64,000 nucleotides of DNA from Nitrosophilus labii (GCF_014466985.1 NZ_AP022826.1:1116001-1180000), one strand, 5' to 3'. Counted from the stretch's first letter, positions 43,345-52,644 are shown. Notes: generated by a model not told the origin, from the sequence alone. Translations and numbers: made by a program.

Positions 43345-43496
43345 TTTTCCTCTTTAAACTGTTTTCTCTCTATATGTTCGCCTTTTTTACCTATGTTAAA
43401 ACTCTCAACAGGTCTATGATAACCCATAACTCTCGTATAAACCATACATTTTGTTCTTTTGTGTTTAAGTAATTCTAAAATCTCTTCTCTTCTCAT
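43326..43496 (-). CDS. Separate glycyl-radical tail of the class III ribonucleotide reductase (56 residues)
   Basis: A 56-residue protein containing TRVMGYHRPVESFNIGKKGE (21-40). This is the glycyl-radical loop that normally ends NrdD (pattern RVxGY with following W/F-N-x-GK-x-E); Gly25 is the predicted radical site. The large NrdD upstream ends at its zinc knuckle and lacks this loop. The ATG at 43496 has a perfect AAGGAGG five bases upstream (43502-43508), and the frame differs from nrdD, so it is a real gene, not a frameshift tail. It should dock on NrdD as GrcA (YfiD) repairs pyruvate formate-lyase in trans. NrdG is encoded directly after it. Confidence 0.85.
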   Translation of the reverse strand: MRREEILELLKHKRTKCMVYTRVMGYHRPVESFNIGKKGEHIERKQFKEEKCKIAV

Positions 43497-43501
43497 TTTA
43501 T

Positions 43502-43508
43502 CCTCCTT
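43502..43508 (-). promoter_or_regulatory. Strong ribosome binding site for the small glycyl-radical gene
   Basis: AAGGAGG followed by ATAAA and ATG. It decides the start at 43496 over an upstream ATG at 43541, and argues for independent, high-level translation. Confidence 0.85.
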
Positions 43509-43527
43509 TTTATATTGGTTTTTATCT

Positions 43528-45657
43528 TTAAGCTTTTTCATTTTCGTTACTTAAATACTCTTCTATCAACTCTTCGTCACATTTTGGACAAAACTCATGC
43601 TCGCCGTTAAGATAGCCGTGTTTAGGACATACGGAAAAAAGTGGTGTTACGGTTATGTAAGGTAGTTTATAGTTTTCGATAACTGCACGCACTAATCTTC
43701 TTGCGGCTTCTGCAGAGCTTACTTTTTCACTCATATATAGGTGTAAAACCGTACCGCCTGTATATTTGCATTGCAAGTCATCTTGCAACTCCAGCGCTTC
43801 AAAAGGATCATCGGTATACCCAACCGGAATCTGCGAAGAGTTTGTATAGTAGATATTTTCTCCAAAACCGGCTTGGATAATATCTGGATATCTCTTTTTA
43901 TCCTCTTTTGCAAATCTATAAGTAGTTCCTTCGGCGGGAGTGGCCTCTAGATTGTAAAGATTTCCTGTCTCTTCTTGATAAACTCTCAACTTTTCTCTCA
44001 TAAAATCCAAAACTTCCATCGCAAACTCTATGCCTCTCTCATCCGTTATGTCGTATGCGTCATTAGTGAAATTTCTAATCATCTCATTCATTCCGTTAAC
44101 ACCGATAGTTGAAAAATGGTTGTTGAAATTTGCAAGATATCTTTTAGTATATGGATAAAGCCCTCTTTCAAACATCTCATTTACAAACCTTCTTTTTTTC
44201 TCTAACGTAGATTTTGCTATATCCATAAGTCTTTCGAGTTCTTGGTAAAAACCTTTTTTATCCCCTTTAAATCTATATCCAAGTCTTGCCATGTTGATAG
44301 TAACAACACCGATGCTTCCCGTCATCTCAGCGCTTCCAAAAAGTCCATTTCCTCTTTTTAAAAGCTCTCTTAGATCTAGTTGCAACCTGCAGCACATACT
44401 TCTTACCGCATTTGGTTTATAACTGTCTGGATTTGGTTTTTTTTCACCGGTTTTTGGGTCTATGATATATTGACTTCCAATAAAGTTTTGAAAATAACTA
44501 CTTCCGATTTTAGCCGTATTTTCAAATAAAATATCGGTATTTTCCCCGTACCAATCAAAATCTTCGGTTATATTGACGGTAGGTATAGGGAAAGTAAAAG
44601 GCTGACCGGACTTATCGCCCTCAGTCATAACTTCGTAAAAAGCTCTATTGATGATATTCATCTCTTTTTGGAAATGTTTGTAGGTCAAAGATGTTAGACT
44701 ATCCACTCCCCTCTCTTTAGCTTTTTTTAGAAGTTTTTCGTCATCTTTGATATCTTCGAAAAGATGGCGATCGTTTTTGGTTGGAATCTGGTCTTTAAGA
44801 TCATCTGGAACAGTCCAGTCGATAGTTATATTTGTAAAAGGACTCTGCCCCCAGCGTGCTGGAACGTTGAGATTGTAAACAAAACTTCTAATCGCCTCTT
44901 TTACCTCTTCATAAGGCAAATCATCTTTAAAAACGTATGGAGCCAGATATGTATCAAAAGAACTAAATGCCTGAGCTCCGGCCCATTCGCTTTGCAAAAT
45001 TCCCAAAAAATTTGCCATCTGACCAAGAGCGGATCTAAAATGGTTTGGCGGCTTACTCTCTACTCTACCTCTAACTCCATTAAAACCTTCGTTCAAAAGA
45101 GCTCTTAAACTCCATCCTGCACAATATCCGGTAAGACAGTCAAGATCGTGTATGTGAATATCTGCATTTCTATGAGCGTACCCTTCTATTTTCGAATATA
45201 CTTTATCAAGCCAAAAGTTGGCAATTATCTTTCCTGCTAAATTATTTACAAGGCCTGCGTTTGAGTAACCGGTATTGGCGTTTGCGTTGATTCTCCAATC
45301 GCTTTTGTTTATATACTCTTGTACACTTTGTGTAGAGTTGATAAAAGTAGTGTCGTCACTAAGCCCGGCGATATGTTCTCTTTGCATCTTATGCAAAAAT
45401 CTGTAAGTTATGAAAGATTTCATCACATCAAAATAGCCGGCACGGTAAAGCTCATACTCTATGATATCTTGTATCTCTTCAACAGCTTTTACCGTATCGA
45501 AAGATATTCTTATAAGAACACTCTCATATACTCTTTTGTCATAAGGCACTAAAACACTGTCAAAAGCCGCTTTTATGGCATCTTCTATTTTGTATGCCTT
45601 AAATTCCTCAGTAGAACCGTCTCTTTTAATGATAATTTTAGGAAGAGGCAATCTCAT
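43528..45657 (-). CDS. nrdD: Class III (anaerobic) ribonucleoside-triphosphate reductase, large part lacking the radical loop
   Basis: A 709-residue reductase for dNTP synthesis without oxygen. The N-terminal ATP cone (IIIKRDGSTEEFKAYKIEDAI) gives allosteric control of activity; the ten-stranded barrel includes NVPARWGQSPFTNITID, CCRLQLDLRELL and GLFGSAEMTGSIGVV. The C-terminus ends with a zinc knuckle CPKHGY...EHEFCPKC and about 15 further residues. The glycyl-radical motif RVxGY expected next is absent and is encoded by the separate 56-residue gene that follows. Active enzyme therefore should need that small protein. Confidence 0.92.
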   Translation of the reverse strand: MRLPLPKIIIKRDGSTEEFKAYKIEDAIKAAFDSVLVPYDKRVYESVLIRISFDTVKAVEEIQDIIEYELYRAGYFDVMKSFITYRFLHKMQREHIAGLSDDTTFINSTQSVQEYINKSDWRINANANTGYSNAGLVNNLAGKIIANFWLDKVYSKIEGYAHRNADIHIHDLDCLTGYCAGWSLRALLNEGFNGVRGRVESKPPNHFRSALGQMANFLGILQSEWAGAQAFSSFDTYLAPYVFKDDLPYEEVKEAIRSFVYNLNVPARWGQSPFTNITIDWTVPDDLKDQIPTKNDRHLFEDIKDDEKLLKKAKERGVDSLTSLTYKHFQKEMNIINRAFYEVMTEGDKSGQPFTFPIPTVNITEDFDWYGENTDILFENTAKIGSSYFQNFIGSQYIIDPKTGEKKPNPDSYKPNAVRSMCCRLQLDLRELLKRGNGLFGSAEMTGSIGVVTINMARLGYRFKGDKKGFYQELERLMDIAKSTLEKKRRFVNEMFERGLYPYTKRYLANFNNHFSTIGVNGMNEMIRNFTNDAYDITDERGIEFAMEVLDFMREKLRVYQEETGNLYNLEATPAEGTTYRFAKEDKKRYPDIIQAGFGENIYYTNSSQIPVGYTDDPFEALELQDDLQCKYTGGTVLHLYMSEKVSSAEAARRLVRAVIENYKLPYITVTPLFSVCPKHGYLNGEHEFCPKCDEELIEEYLSNENEKA

Positions 45658-45686
45658 AAATTTCTCCTTGAAGCCTTTAGAAGGTC

Positions 45687-45692
45687 TTTATA
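45687..45692 (-). promoter_or_regulatory. Candidate -10 box for the nrdD operon
   Basis: TATAAA on the minus strand 30 bp upstream of the nrdD ATG; AAGGAG lies seven bases before the start. No NrdR box pair could be made out in the short divergent region to tamA. Confidence 0.35.
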
Positions 45693-45748
45693 CTTTCAAA
45701 AATATTGTAGCTAAACAAGATGATTTTTATGTGACACTCCATCAATGA

Positions 45749-45754
45749 TATAAT
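45749..45754 (+). promoter_or_regulatory. Candidate -10 box for tamA-tamB
   Basis: TATAAT preceded by GA, 32 bp upstream of the GTG start at 45786; AAAGGGAG is the ribosome binding site. Confidence 0.45.
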
Positions 45755-45785
45755 TAGAAACAAAATAGCCCAAAAAAGGGAGTTA

Positions 45786-47477
45786 GTGAGAATTTTTATT
45801 ATTTTAATAGTTCCTATTTTTATGTTTGCTTCTCAATTTGGTATCTTATTTGAAGGAAATAAGACTTTCGATAAAAAAATATTATATAAAGAACTGGGTT
45901 TTGAACAGAGTTTTTGGGATAAAGTCTTATATAGAAAATTTGAACCTAAAGTGAACGAAAAACTTCTCGATACTCTAAAAAAAGAGCTTGAATTTTTTTA
46001 CAAACAAGAGGGTTTTTGGCATATAGAAATTAAACTTAAAAAAGATATGAAAAATAAAAAAGCTATATTTGTTATTTACGAAAATGCTCCAATAATAGTC
46101 AAAAAGATAGAAATAACTTCAGATTTTAAAATAAATAATCTTATAGGTCCAAAAGAAAAAGAGAGATTTAGTACAAAAAAATTCATAAAATCTAAAGAAT
46201 CAATCAAAAAAGCGCTTTTAAAAAATGGCTTCTGCAGTTATTACTTTAACCCAAAAGCATATATATACACTAAAACAAATGAAGCTTTTTTGGTCTATTA
46301 TGTTGAAAAAAATAGCAAATGCAAAATTAAAGATGTCAATATATTTGGACTAAAAAGTATCTCAAAAGATGTAGTCTTGTCCCATATATATATAACTCCG
46401 CAAGATTATTTTGCTCTGGAAAAGATAGAGCAAAGTTACAAAAAACTTTACTCTTTAGAGTATTTTAGAAATATTATCATAGACTACTCTAAGAAGATAG
46501 ACAATCAAATTTTAGTGGACATTCATCTTAAAGAGAGAAAAAAGATCCATATCTATAAAGCCGGGCTAGGATATGAGAGTCTAAACGGTTTTCATATAAA
46601 TTTTTCATACAAAAATCTTAACTTTCATCAAAAACAGTTCGAATTACAAACTAACTACTCACAAAACAAAAAAGAGATTTTTGTCAAACTTTTCACACCA
46701 ACTGTAGAGATTTTTAAAAAAAAATTTGATCTTGTAAATGAAGCACTTTATAATATGGAAAAATATGATAATTTTGATGAAAAAAAAGGGAAACTTGGAG
46801 CTACATTGTTAAAGGAGTATTATGATCTATCTTATAAATTCTCTCTTTTTTGGGAAAATATAGATATTTATAATAGTTTGATTTCCGAAAATAGCGGTAG
46901 ATTTGACATTATATATCCATTTTTTGGAATGATATATGATAAAAGAGACTCAAAAATATATCCAAAAAGAGGATTTTATATAAAAAATGATCTTGAGGGG
47001 AGTTTAAAACAGATCTCTAGTGCTACATATATAAAAAATAGTGCGGAGATAGGATTTTTTAAAAGCTGGAAATATATAACCTTTTTTTTACGAACTAAAC
47101 TTGGTTTTATAAACACTTTTCAAGCAGATTTACCATCTTCCAAACTATTTTTCGCCGGGGGTATAAAATCAAACAGAGCTTATTCATACAACAGACTAAC
47201 TGCTACTGATTCTATATACAAAAGCGGCGGAAAATCACTGTTTGAAACTACTATAGAAACCGATTTTCCCCTTTATAAAAGATTAAAAGCGGCATTTTTT
47301 TGGGATAGAACAGTTCTTAGTTCCAAAAGTTTCAGATACGACTTAAAACCAGTTAACGGTGTCGGTTTTGGTTTTAGATATCCTACTCCTATGGGAAATC
47401 TAAAACTTGATTTTGGTTTTGATACCAACGATTTTAGACAAAATGCACTACATATCAGTATAGGAGCAACTTTTTGA
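45786..47477 (+). CDS. tamA: Omp85-family outer membrane protein, TamA-like
   Basis: A 563-residue protein: signal peptide (about 1-16, ending FAS), POTRA-like repeats (about 17-260; KIKDVNIFGLKSISKDVVLSHI is a typical POTRA start), then a 16-strand barrel with DKRDSKIYPKRGFY (motif 2 region) and GFGFRYPTPMGNLKLDFGF near the C-terminus, as in Omp85 proteins. Because a TamB-like gene follows with a 4 bp overlap, TamA is more likely than BamA. Start GTG at 45786. Confidence 0.85.
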   Translation: MRIFIILIVPIFMFASQFGILFEGNKTFDKKILYKELGFEQSFWDKVLYRKFEPKVNEKLLDTLKKELEFFYKQEGFWHIEIKLKKDMKNKKAIFVIYENAPIIVKKIEITSDFKINNLIGPKEKERFSTKKFIKSKESIKKALLKNGFCSYYFNPKAYIYTKTNEAFLVYYVEKNSKCKIKDVNIFGLKSISKDVVLSHIYITPQDYFALEKIEQSYKKLYSLEYFRNIIIDYSKKIDNQILVDIHLKERKKIHIYKAGLGYESLNGFHINFSYKNLNFHQKQFELQTNYSQNKKEIFVKLFTPTVEIFKKKFDLVNEALYNMEKYDNFDEKKGKLGATLLKEYYDLSYKFSLFWENIDIYNSLISENSGRFDIIYPFFGMIYDKRDSKIYPKRGFYIKNDLEGSLKQISSATYIKNSAEIGFFKSWKYITFFLRTKLGFINTFQADLPSSKLFFAGGIKSNRAYSYNRLTATDSIYKSGGKSLFETTIETDFPLYKRLKAAFFWDRTVLSSKSFRYDLKPVNGVGFGFRYPTPMGNLKLDFGFDTNDFRQNALHISIGATF

Positions 47478-50200
47478 GACTTTTTATCTACTCTTTTGAG
47501 GCTTTTTTGCTTATATTACTCTCTTTTGTTGTTATTCAAAGTGAAAAAGACCTACTCCAATCTTTAATAAAAGATGAATTGAAAAAAAACGATATTAACG
47601 TAAAAAAAGTTATCTGGAAAAAAATCGACTCTTTTGAATTTAAAGATATAAGCTACAAAAAACGAAAAATATCCAAAAATATCTTTTTAGATATTGACTA
47701 TCTATCTTTTTTAAATGGTTATATCGGTTTTGACTCAATGATTATAGATTCACTACAAATAGATAATCTTTTAAAAATCAAACAGAAAAATAGAAAAAAA
47801 AGTAATAAACTGTTTCCAATTCCCATATCCATTTACAATCTAACTATAGATGCAAAATATATAAGAAAAAAAGAGTCTATAAATATTTATACAAAAATTG
47901 AAAATATCAAAATCTTTAAAAATATTTCAGCAAGTGTTGAAAAAATGTCAATCGATTCAATATACGCAAAAATTAGAGCCAAAGGTTTTATAAAAAATCT
48001 AAAACTGACTCTTTTTGGTAGTGCTATCCCCAATAAAAAATATCTATCAAAATTTGTAAATGAGTTCGATTTAGGTAAAATAGATAAAATAGATTTTAAA
48101 ACAGTTATAGATACCCAAAAGATAGATTTTGTATTAACCACATCGGCAAAAGATTTTCTGAAAAAATTTAAAACTTCAGTACTCAAGTCAACTTTAAAAG
48201 GAGTTTATCTATATAAAGAAAAAGAACTAAAATCAAATCTTCTCACAAATGTAGGTTGTAAAAACACAAAAGCTTTAATAGAAGCCAAAATATTTTATAA
48301 AAATGATTTAAAATATAGAGGAAATGCAAAGATAGTAAATCTACCTAAACTTACAAAAGAGCTAAATCCCAAACTTTTCGAACAAGTAGATATCAATTTT
48401 AGCGGAAATCTTCAAAAAACAAAGCTAAAACTCTACAATAATTACTTAGAAGCACTAGCTAATATTGAGAAAAATAAAAGTGAGATAATATTTTCTTTAA
48501 ATACTAAAAAAATCTATTTTACTAACCTTATTCGAACTGATACACAGCTTAAAAAAATTTTCCTCTATCTTAATCTATATGGTACCTATAAAAAGAATTT
48601 GAACATTAATTATCATATTAAATCGAATCTTGTAGATATAATAGGTACTTACAAAAACCGTAGATTAAATGCCCAGCTACTTCTATCCTTTTCATCTTTA
48701 CTTAAAAGAAAAGGATTTAAAGTAGAAAAACTGTTTCCCCTAAAAGTTACTTCAAATACGTATCTACCACTAAATGTTAAATTTTCCAACAACATTTTAA
48801 ATGGCGATTTAGTATATAGCAAAAAACAGATTGATTCAAAAATATTTTTAAAAGATACTCAAATTTCAGTATATGGAAATCCTTTAGAAAAACTGTCTAT
48901 AGATTTAGAAGTAGACTCTTTGAAATCTCTAAATACTGAGCTTGAAAAAATTTATCCTATAAATATCAAAAATATTGATGCAAGATTAAAAGCTAAAATA
49001 CTTTTTGATATGAAAAACTATCACTACGAAGCCAATATAGTTTCTCCCCGGATAATTTACGAATATGAAAAAGACAGATTTTACACATTAACATATTTCA
49101 ATACCAATCTAAGAGGAGATCTTAAAAAAATCATAATAGACTATTACGCCTTCGCATTTAAAGAATATGGTATTTACGCAACTAAAAGTTCTGAGATTGT
49201 TTTTGACAAATCAAAAATATTAATAAAAAAATTATGGATAGAAGACAAGGTAAAAATTGACGGCCTTTATGAATTGAATAAAGAAGGTAGATTTAATATA
49301 AATGCAAAAAGTTATAAGTACTCCTCAGTAGAAGGAGTTATAGACTTTGATCTCGAACTTATCGTATATATCAAAAATAAAAATATTTTCACAGAAGGTA
49401 AGGTTTTTATAAATAGTGCAACAATCACACACAACCCTAAAAAAATAAGAACAATCAAAGATAAAGATATAATTATCGTTGATATACCAGAAGTAAAAAA
49501 ATCACTTTTTTTCAAAAAAAATATCGCTTTGAATATTCATATAATAAGTAAAAAAGCTTTTTTTTACAAAATAAAAGATATGAAAGCTCAGCTTTTTAGT
49601 GACTTAACTATCTGGAAAGAGTACCAAAAAGATTTGGAGTTACTTGGACAGATAGTAGTTGAAAAAGGCAAATACTATTTTGGAGAAAAAATGTTTAAGA
49701 TAACAAAAAGTGAGGTAGATTTTTACGGTCCTATTACAAACCCTTTTATAAATATAAATGTAAAATATGAAAAAGAGCCATATATTATTTATATTAAAAT
49801 AGTTGGTGAATTTGAAAATCCTATAATCACTTTTGATTCTGAGCCATTTTTATCTCAAAATGATATTTTGGCAATGATTATTTTCGATTCTAAACTCTCG
49901 TCATTGCTATTTAAAACTACCGGCGGAGAAAAATTTGCCGAAATGCTAAGCAATTTTTTCGTAAAAGATCTGATTAAAAACTTTGGATTGAAACTGGATA
50001 AATATTCACTTATTACATCTGGTTCTGGCATCGGCTTTGAGATAGGCAAAAAGATATCAGATAAAATTACTGTTCTTTACAAAAACGATCAAATATCCTC
50101 TATCATTATAAGATACAAAATCAACCGCTATCTACAAAGCGAAGTTTTTATAACCCCACAAAAGAGTGCATTTGATCTATATTATAAGATTGAAAAATAA
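47474..50200 (+). CDS. tamB: TamB/AsmA-like inner membrane-anchored periplasmic bridge protein
   Basis: A 908-residue protein with an N-terminal membrane anchor (about 3-21) and long repetitive beta structure. The C-terminal DUF490 domain has GQIVVEKGKYYFGEKMFKI, PFININVKYE, EFENPIITFDSEPFLSQNDI and GFEIGKKISDKITV. TamB-type proteins span the periplasm and move phospholipids or help outer-membrane protein insertion. The TTG start overlaps the tamA stop by 4 bp. It is shorter than E. coli TamB (about 1260 residues). Base composition is A+T rich like its partner. Confidence 0.85.
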   Translation: MRLFIYSFEAFLLILLSFVVIQSEKDLLQSLIKDELKKNDINVKKVIWKKIDSFEFKDISYKKRKISKNIFLDIDYLSFLNGYIGFDSMIIDSLQIDNLLKIKQKNRKKSNKLFPIPISIYNLTIDAKYIRKKESINIYTKIENIKIFKNISASVEKMSIDSIYAKIRAKGFIKNLKLTLFGSAIPNKKYLSKFVNEFDLGKIDKIDFKTVIDTQKIDFVLTTSAKDFLKKFKTSVLKSTLKGVYLYKEKELKSNLLTNVGCKNTKALIEAKIFYKNDLKYRGNAKIVNLPKLTKELNPKLFEQVDINFSGNLQKTKLKLYNNYLEALANIEKNKSEIIFSLNTKKIYFTNLIRTDTQLKKIFLYLNLYGTYKKNLNINYHIKSNLVDIIGTYKNRRLNAQLLLSFSSLLKRKGFKVEKLFPLKVTSNTYLPLNVKFSNNILNGDLVYSKKQIDSKIFLKDTQISVYGNPLEKLSIDLEVDSLKSLNTELEKIYPINIKNIDARLKAKILFDMKNYHYEANIVSPRIIYEYEKDRFYTLTYFNTNLRGDLKKIIIDYYAFAFKEYGIYATKSSEIVFDKSKILIKKLWIEDKVKIDGLYELNKEGRFNINAKSYKYSSVEGVIDFDLELIVYIKNKNIFTEGKVFINSATITHNPKKIRTIKDKDIIIVDIPEVKKSLFFKKNIALNIHIISKKAFFYKIKDMKAQLFSDLTIWKEYQKDLELLGQIVVEKGKYYFGEKMFKITKSEVDFYGPITNPFININVKYEKEPYIIYIKIVGEFENPIITFDSEPFLSQNDILAMIIFDSKLSSLLFKTTGGEKFAEMLSNFFVKDLIKNFGLKLDKYSLITSGSGIGFEIGKKISDKITVLYKNDQISSIIIRYKINRYLQSEVFITPQKSAFDLYYKIEK

Positions 50201-50201
50201 T

Positions 50202-50564
50202 CTATTCAACTATACATTGTCTGATATTATAGCCTCTTGCAAATTCTGGATTTACAAAAGTATCTCCTTTTAATCTCCACTCGCCTTTTTTCACCATTAC
50301 GTGACCTATTTTATTTGTTTTATCTAGACACAATATATCTTTTCCTTCCTCAAATGCTTCTCTTACCTCTTTTATATGTTCCACTCTTAGATTATAGTGA
50401 GCAATAAGCGCCAATGTTAAAAAAAGAAACATAAAAGGGATTGCTAATTTTGCTTTTTTCGACATAAATGGCCTAGTAGTTACAAATACAGTTATACCTA
50501 AAATAAACAAAGAGATAAAAATATATATTATCTCCTCTTTGAAAAAATTAGCTATACTATCCAT
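50202..50564 (-). CDS. Small membrane protein beside sirohaem decarboxylase
   Basis: A 120-residue protein with two N-terminal membrane spans (about 11-28 and 38-58) and a soluble C-terminal domain containing one Cys at each end (DILCLDKT and IRQCIVE). Its start overlaps the sirohaem decarboxylase stop by 8 bp, so the two are coupled. The domain could bind haem or a tetrapyrrole, but no CXXCH is present. I do not recognise the family. Confidence 0.65.
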   Translation of the reverse strand: MDSIANFFKEEIIYIFISLFILGITVFVTTRPFMSKKAKLAIPFMFLFLTLALIAHYNLRVEHIKEVREAFEEGKDILCLDKTNKIGHVMVKKGEWRLKGDTFVNPEFARGYNIRQCIVE

Positions 50565-51546
50565 AAGTTTCCTCCCACTCTTTAAATTGAGGTGAAAAAT
50601 ATTTAATCCTCACCTTTTTAAACTCTCTAGTAGAATATAGATATTTATACTCCGCAGCCTCTATCTCTTTTGCGATTTCGTTAACCACCTCTTCCACTTC
50701 ATCTTTGCTCTTGCCGTGGATCATAGAAAAAAGAGGATATGGCCAGTTCGGATATACCGGTCTTAGATAACAGTGACTAACAGCACTATATTCGGCAACT
50801 TTTTGACCGATCTCTTCGGCTCTGTTTTCTGGAATTTTCCAAACAACCATAGCGTTTGCCTTAAACCCAGCTTTTCTGTGGTATAAAATAGAAGCAAAAC
50901 GTCTCATAATACCAGCATCTTGTAATTTTTTAGCTTCTCTTTTCAAAAAATCGTAATCTATATTTAAGCTATCTACCATATTTTCAAAAGGCTTTTTTAC
51001 AGGCTCTATATCTTCTTGTAAAGTTTTAATCAGCTCAAAATGGATAGGCTCAAGCTCTATTTTAATCTTCTCTTTTTTCTTTATTTTCTCCTTTTTTGAC
51101 TTTTCGCCTTTTACGTCCAATTGCACGGAGATTTTGAACATCTTTTTGGTTGGTAGTATTATATACTCTCTCACTCCTGTTTTTTGGGCCATTATTTTTA
51201 TTGTTTTTTCAAGTCCAAGTTCACTATCTGGAGGTACCGCAAGAGTAAACCAAAGATTGAAAGGGTTGTCTCTTTCATAGTTGTGACTAACACCTGGATG
51301 CGTGTTTATGAACTCGGCAACTCTTTCTATATCATCTGCTTTAAAAGCCACCAGTGAAGAACTGTAACCCAAAGATTTGGTATCAAAAATTGCAGATGTT
51401 TGACGAATTATTTTCTCATCTTTCAATCTTTTATACAGATTCAAAACATCTTCTTCTTCGGCTCCTAATTTCTCGGCCAAATCTTTAAAAGGTCTTTCGC
51501 TAATAGGAAACTCTTTTTGAATTATATTTAAAAACTCTTTTTCCAT
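50557..51546 (-). CDS. Sirohaem decarboxylase, fused two-module (AhbA-AhbB / NirDL type)
   Basis: A 329-residue tandem of two Lrp/AsnC-like modules (about 1-150 and 165-329), each a winged-helix start (FKDLAEKLGAEEEDVLNLYKRLKDEKIIR; FENMVDSLNIDYDFLKREAKKLQDAGIMRR) plus a RAM-like beta domain (GVSHNYERDNPFNLWFTL; VSHCYLRPVYPNWPYPLFSMIHG). This is the sirohaem decarboxylase architecture used for haem d1 or for the alternative haem pathway. AhbA and AhbB, or NirD, L, G and H, are separate in many organisms; here they are one chain. The Met8-type gene is divergent next door. Confidence 0.88.
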   Translation of the reverse strand: MEKEFLNIIQKEFPISERPFKDLAEKLGAEEEDVLNLYKRLKDEKIIRQTSAIFDTKSLGYSSSLVAFKADDIERVAEFINTHPGVSHNYERDNPFNLWFTLAVPPDSELGLEKTIKIMAQKTGVREYIILPTKKMFKISVQLDVKGEKSKKEKIKKKEKIKIELEPIHFELIKTLQEDIEPVKKPFENMVDSLNIDYDFLKREAKKLQDAGIMRRFASILYHRKAGFKANAMVVWKIPENRAEEIGQKVAEYSAVSHCYLRPVYPNWPYPLFSMIHGKSKDEVEEVVNEIAKEIEAAEYKYLYSTREFKKVRIKYFSPQFKEWEETYG

Positions 51547-51676
51547 GTGAACCTCTATCTTATGATTTAGATAAATTGTATTGATATTTTTTCTCTTTTT
51601 CCTTGATAGTCATCAAATCTCTTATATGTTAGTTTATGATATCATTACTAGACTAGTAAATTGTTTAAGGAGATTT

Positions 51677-52249
51677 ATGAGTTATTTTCCTGCATTTGTA
51701 AATTTAACAAACAAAAAAACAGTTGTAATAGGTGGAGGTAAAATTGCTGGAGATAAGATTTGTCATCTTTTAGATTTTACAAAAGATATAACTATAATAT
51801 CACCTAAAATAGATCAAAGAGTAAAAGACTTTATAGATAAAAACTCTCTTAAATATATAAATAGAGAGTATAATAGCGGTGATATTAATGGTTTTTATAT
51901 AGTTATTGTAGCTGCTGACGATTTGGAACTTCAAAAAAAAGTCTATCAGGAGTGTCAAGAGAGAAAGATTCTCTGTAATAGCGTAGATAGCGTAGAGTAT
52001 TGCGACTTTATATTTCCATCTTACATTAAAAGAGGCGATTTAACAATCGCTTTTTCCACTTCTGGAGCTTCTCCCTCACTGGCAAAATATTTAAGAAGAG
52101 CGATTGAAAAAATAATTCCAAAAGATATCGGAAATTTTATAAAAGAGTTAAAAAAGATGAGGCAAAAGCTTCCTAAAGGCAAAGAGAGGCAAAAACTTTT
52201 AGATAGTAAAGCAAAAGAGTATATAGAAAAATATTTTAAAAAGGATTGA
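51677..52249 (+). CDS. Precorrin-2 dehydrogenase / sirohydrochlorin ferrochelatase (Met8/CysG N-terminal type)
   Basis: A 190-residue protein: NAD-binding VVIGGGKIAGDKI, the bifunctional aspartate region in IVAADDLELQ, SVDSVEYCDFIFPS, and SFSTSGASPSLAKYLRR-type C-terminal module. It turns precorrin-2 into sirohaem. The start at 51677 has AAGGAG four bases upstream; a longer reading from 51581 is unlikely. Together with the divergent decarboxylase it supplies sirohaem and its decarboxylated product. Confidence 0.92.
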   Translation: MSYFPAFVNLTNKKTVVIGGGKIAGDKICHLLDFTKDITIISPKIDQRVKDFIDKNSLKYINREYNSGDINGFYIVIVAADDLELQKKVYQECQERKILCNSVDSVEYCDFIFPSYIKRGDLTIAFSTSGASPSLAKYLRRAIEKIIPKDIGNFIKELKKMRQKLPKGKERQKLLDSKAKEYIEKYFKKD

Positions 52250-52250
52250 A

Positions 52251-52625
52251 ATGTTTAGTAAAAGACTTCTTTGGGGTTTTGCAATAGTTTTTCTTTTTTT
52301 GAGCGTAGTAGCACTTGTTACCAATATGCCCGAAAAAAAGAGTAAAAGAGTATATAGCGAAATTTTAGAAACTTTTCCGTATGAGATAAGAAAAGAGTTT
52401 GGAGGTCTAGATATTATAGATAAAAGAACGGGCAAAGATTTAGATGTTGCGAACTCAAAAGTCTTTGTAGCTTTTGACGAATTACTCAAAAAATGGGGAA
52501 AAACGCATATTAAACTTGAAGGAAAAACCGTCTACGTATTAGACGACAATAAAAAGATCGTTAAAAAGATAGTATTAAAAAATCAAGAAGAGTTACATTT
52601 TGTAAAAGAGTTTTTCGGCTTATAG
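52251..52625 (+). CDS. Membrane-anchored small protein, unknown function
   Basis: A 124-residue protein with one N-terminal span (about 7-24) and a soluble domain with alternating beta strands (THIKLEGKTVYVLDDNKKIVKKIVL). It follows the Met8-type gene by 1 bp, so probably shares its operon, and ends before a strong hairpin. It has no motif I can name; a role near sirohaem synthesis is only implied by position. Confidence 0.6.
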   Translation: MFSKRLLWGFAIVFLFLSVVALVTNMPEKKSKRVYSEILETFPYEIRKEFGGLDIIDKRTGKDLDVANSKVFVAFDELLKKWGKTHIKLEGKTVYVLDDNKKIVKKIVLKNQEELHFVKEFFGL

Positions 52626-52644
52626 TTTTTTTAAAAGATTAAAC

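Noticed and set aside
43326-43541. Reading the radical-loop gene as the frameshifted end of nrdD (programmed or sequencing frameshift)
   Set aside because: An AAGGAGG five bases before an in-frame ATG and extra N-terminal residues (MRREEILELLKHK) not typical of NrdD tails argue for a separate gene; frameshifting stays a minor alternative to test.
45786-47477. BamA assignment for the Omp85 protein
   Set aside because: It is short (563 residues, fewer POTRA repeats) and is followed by a TamB-like gene; BamA has five POTRA domains and about 750-800 residues.
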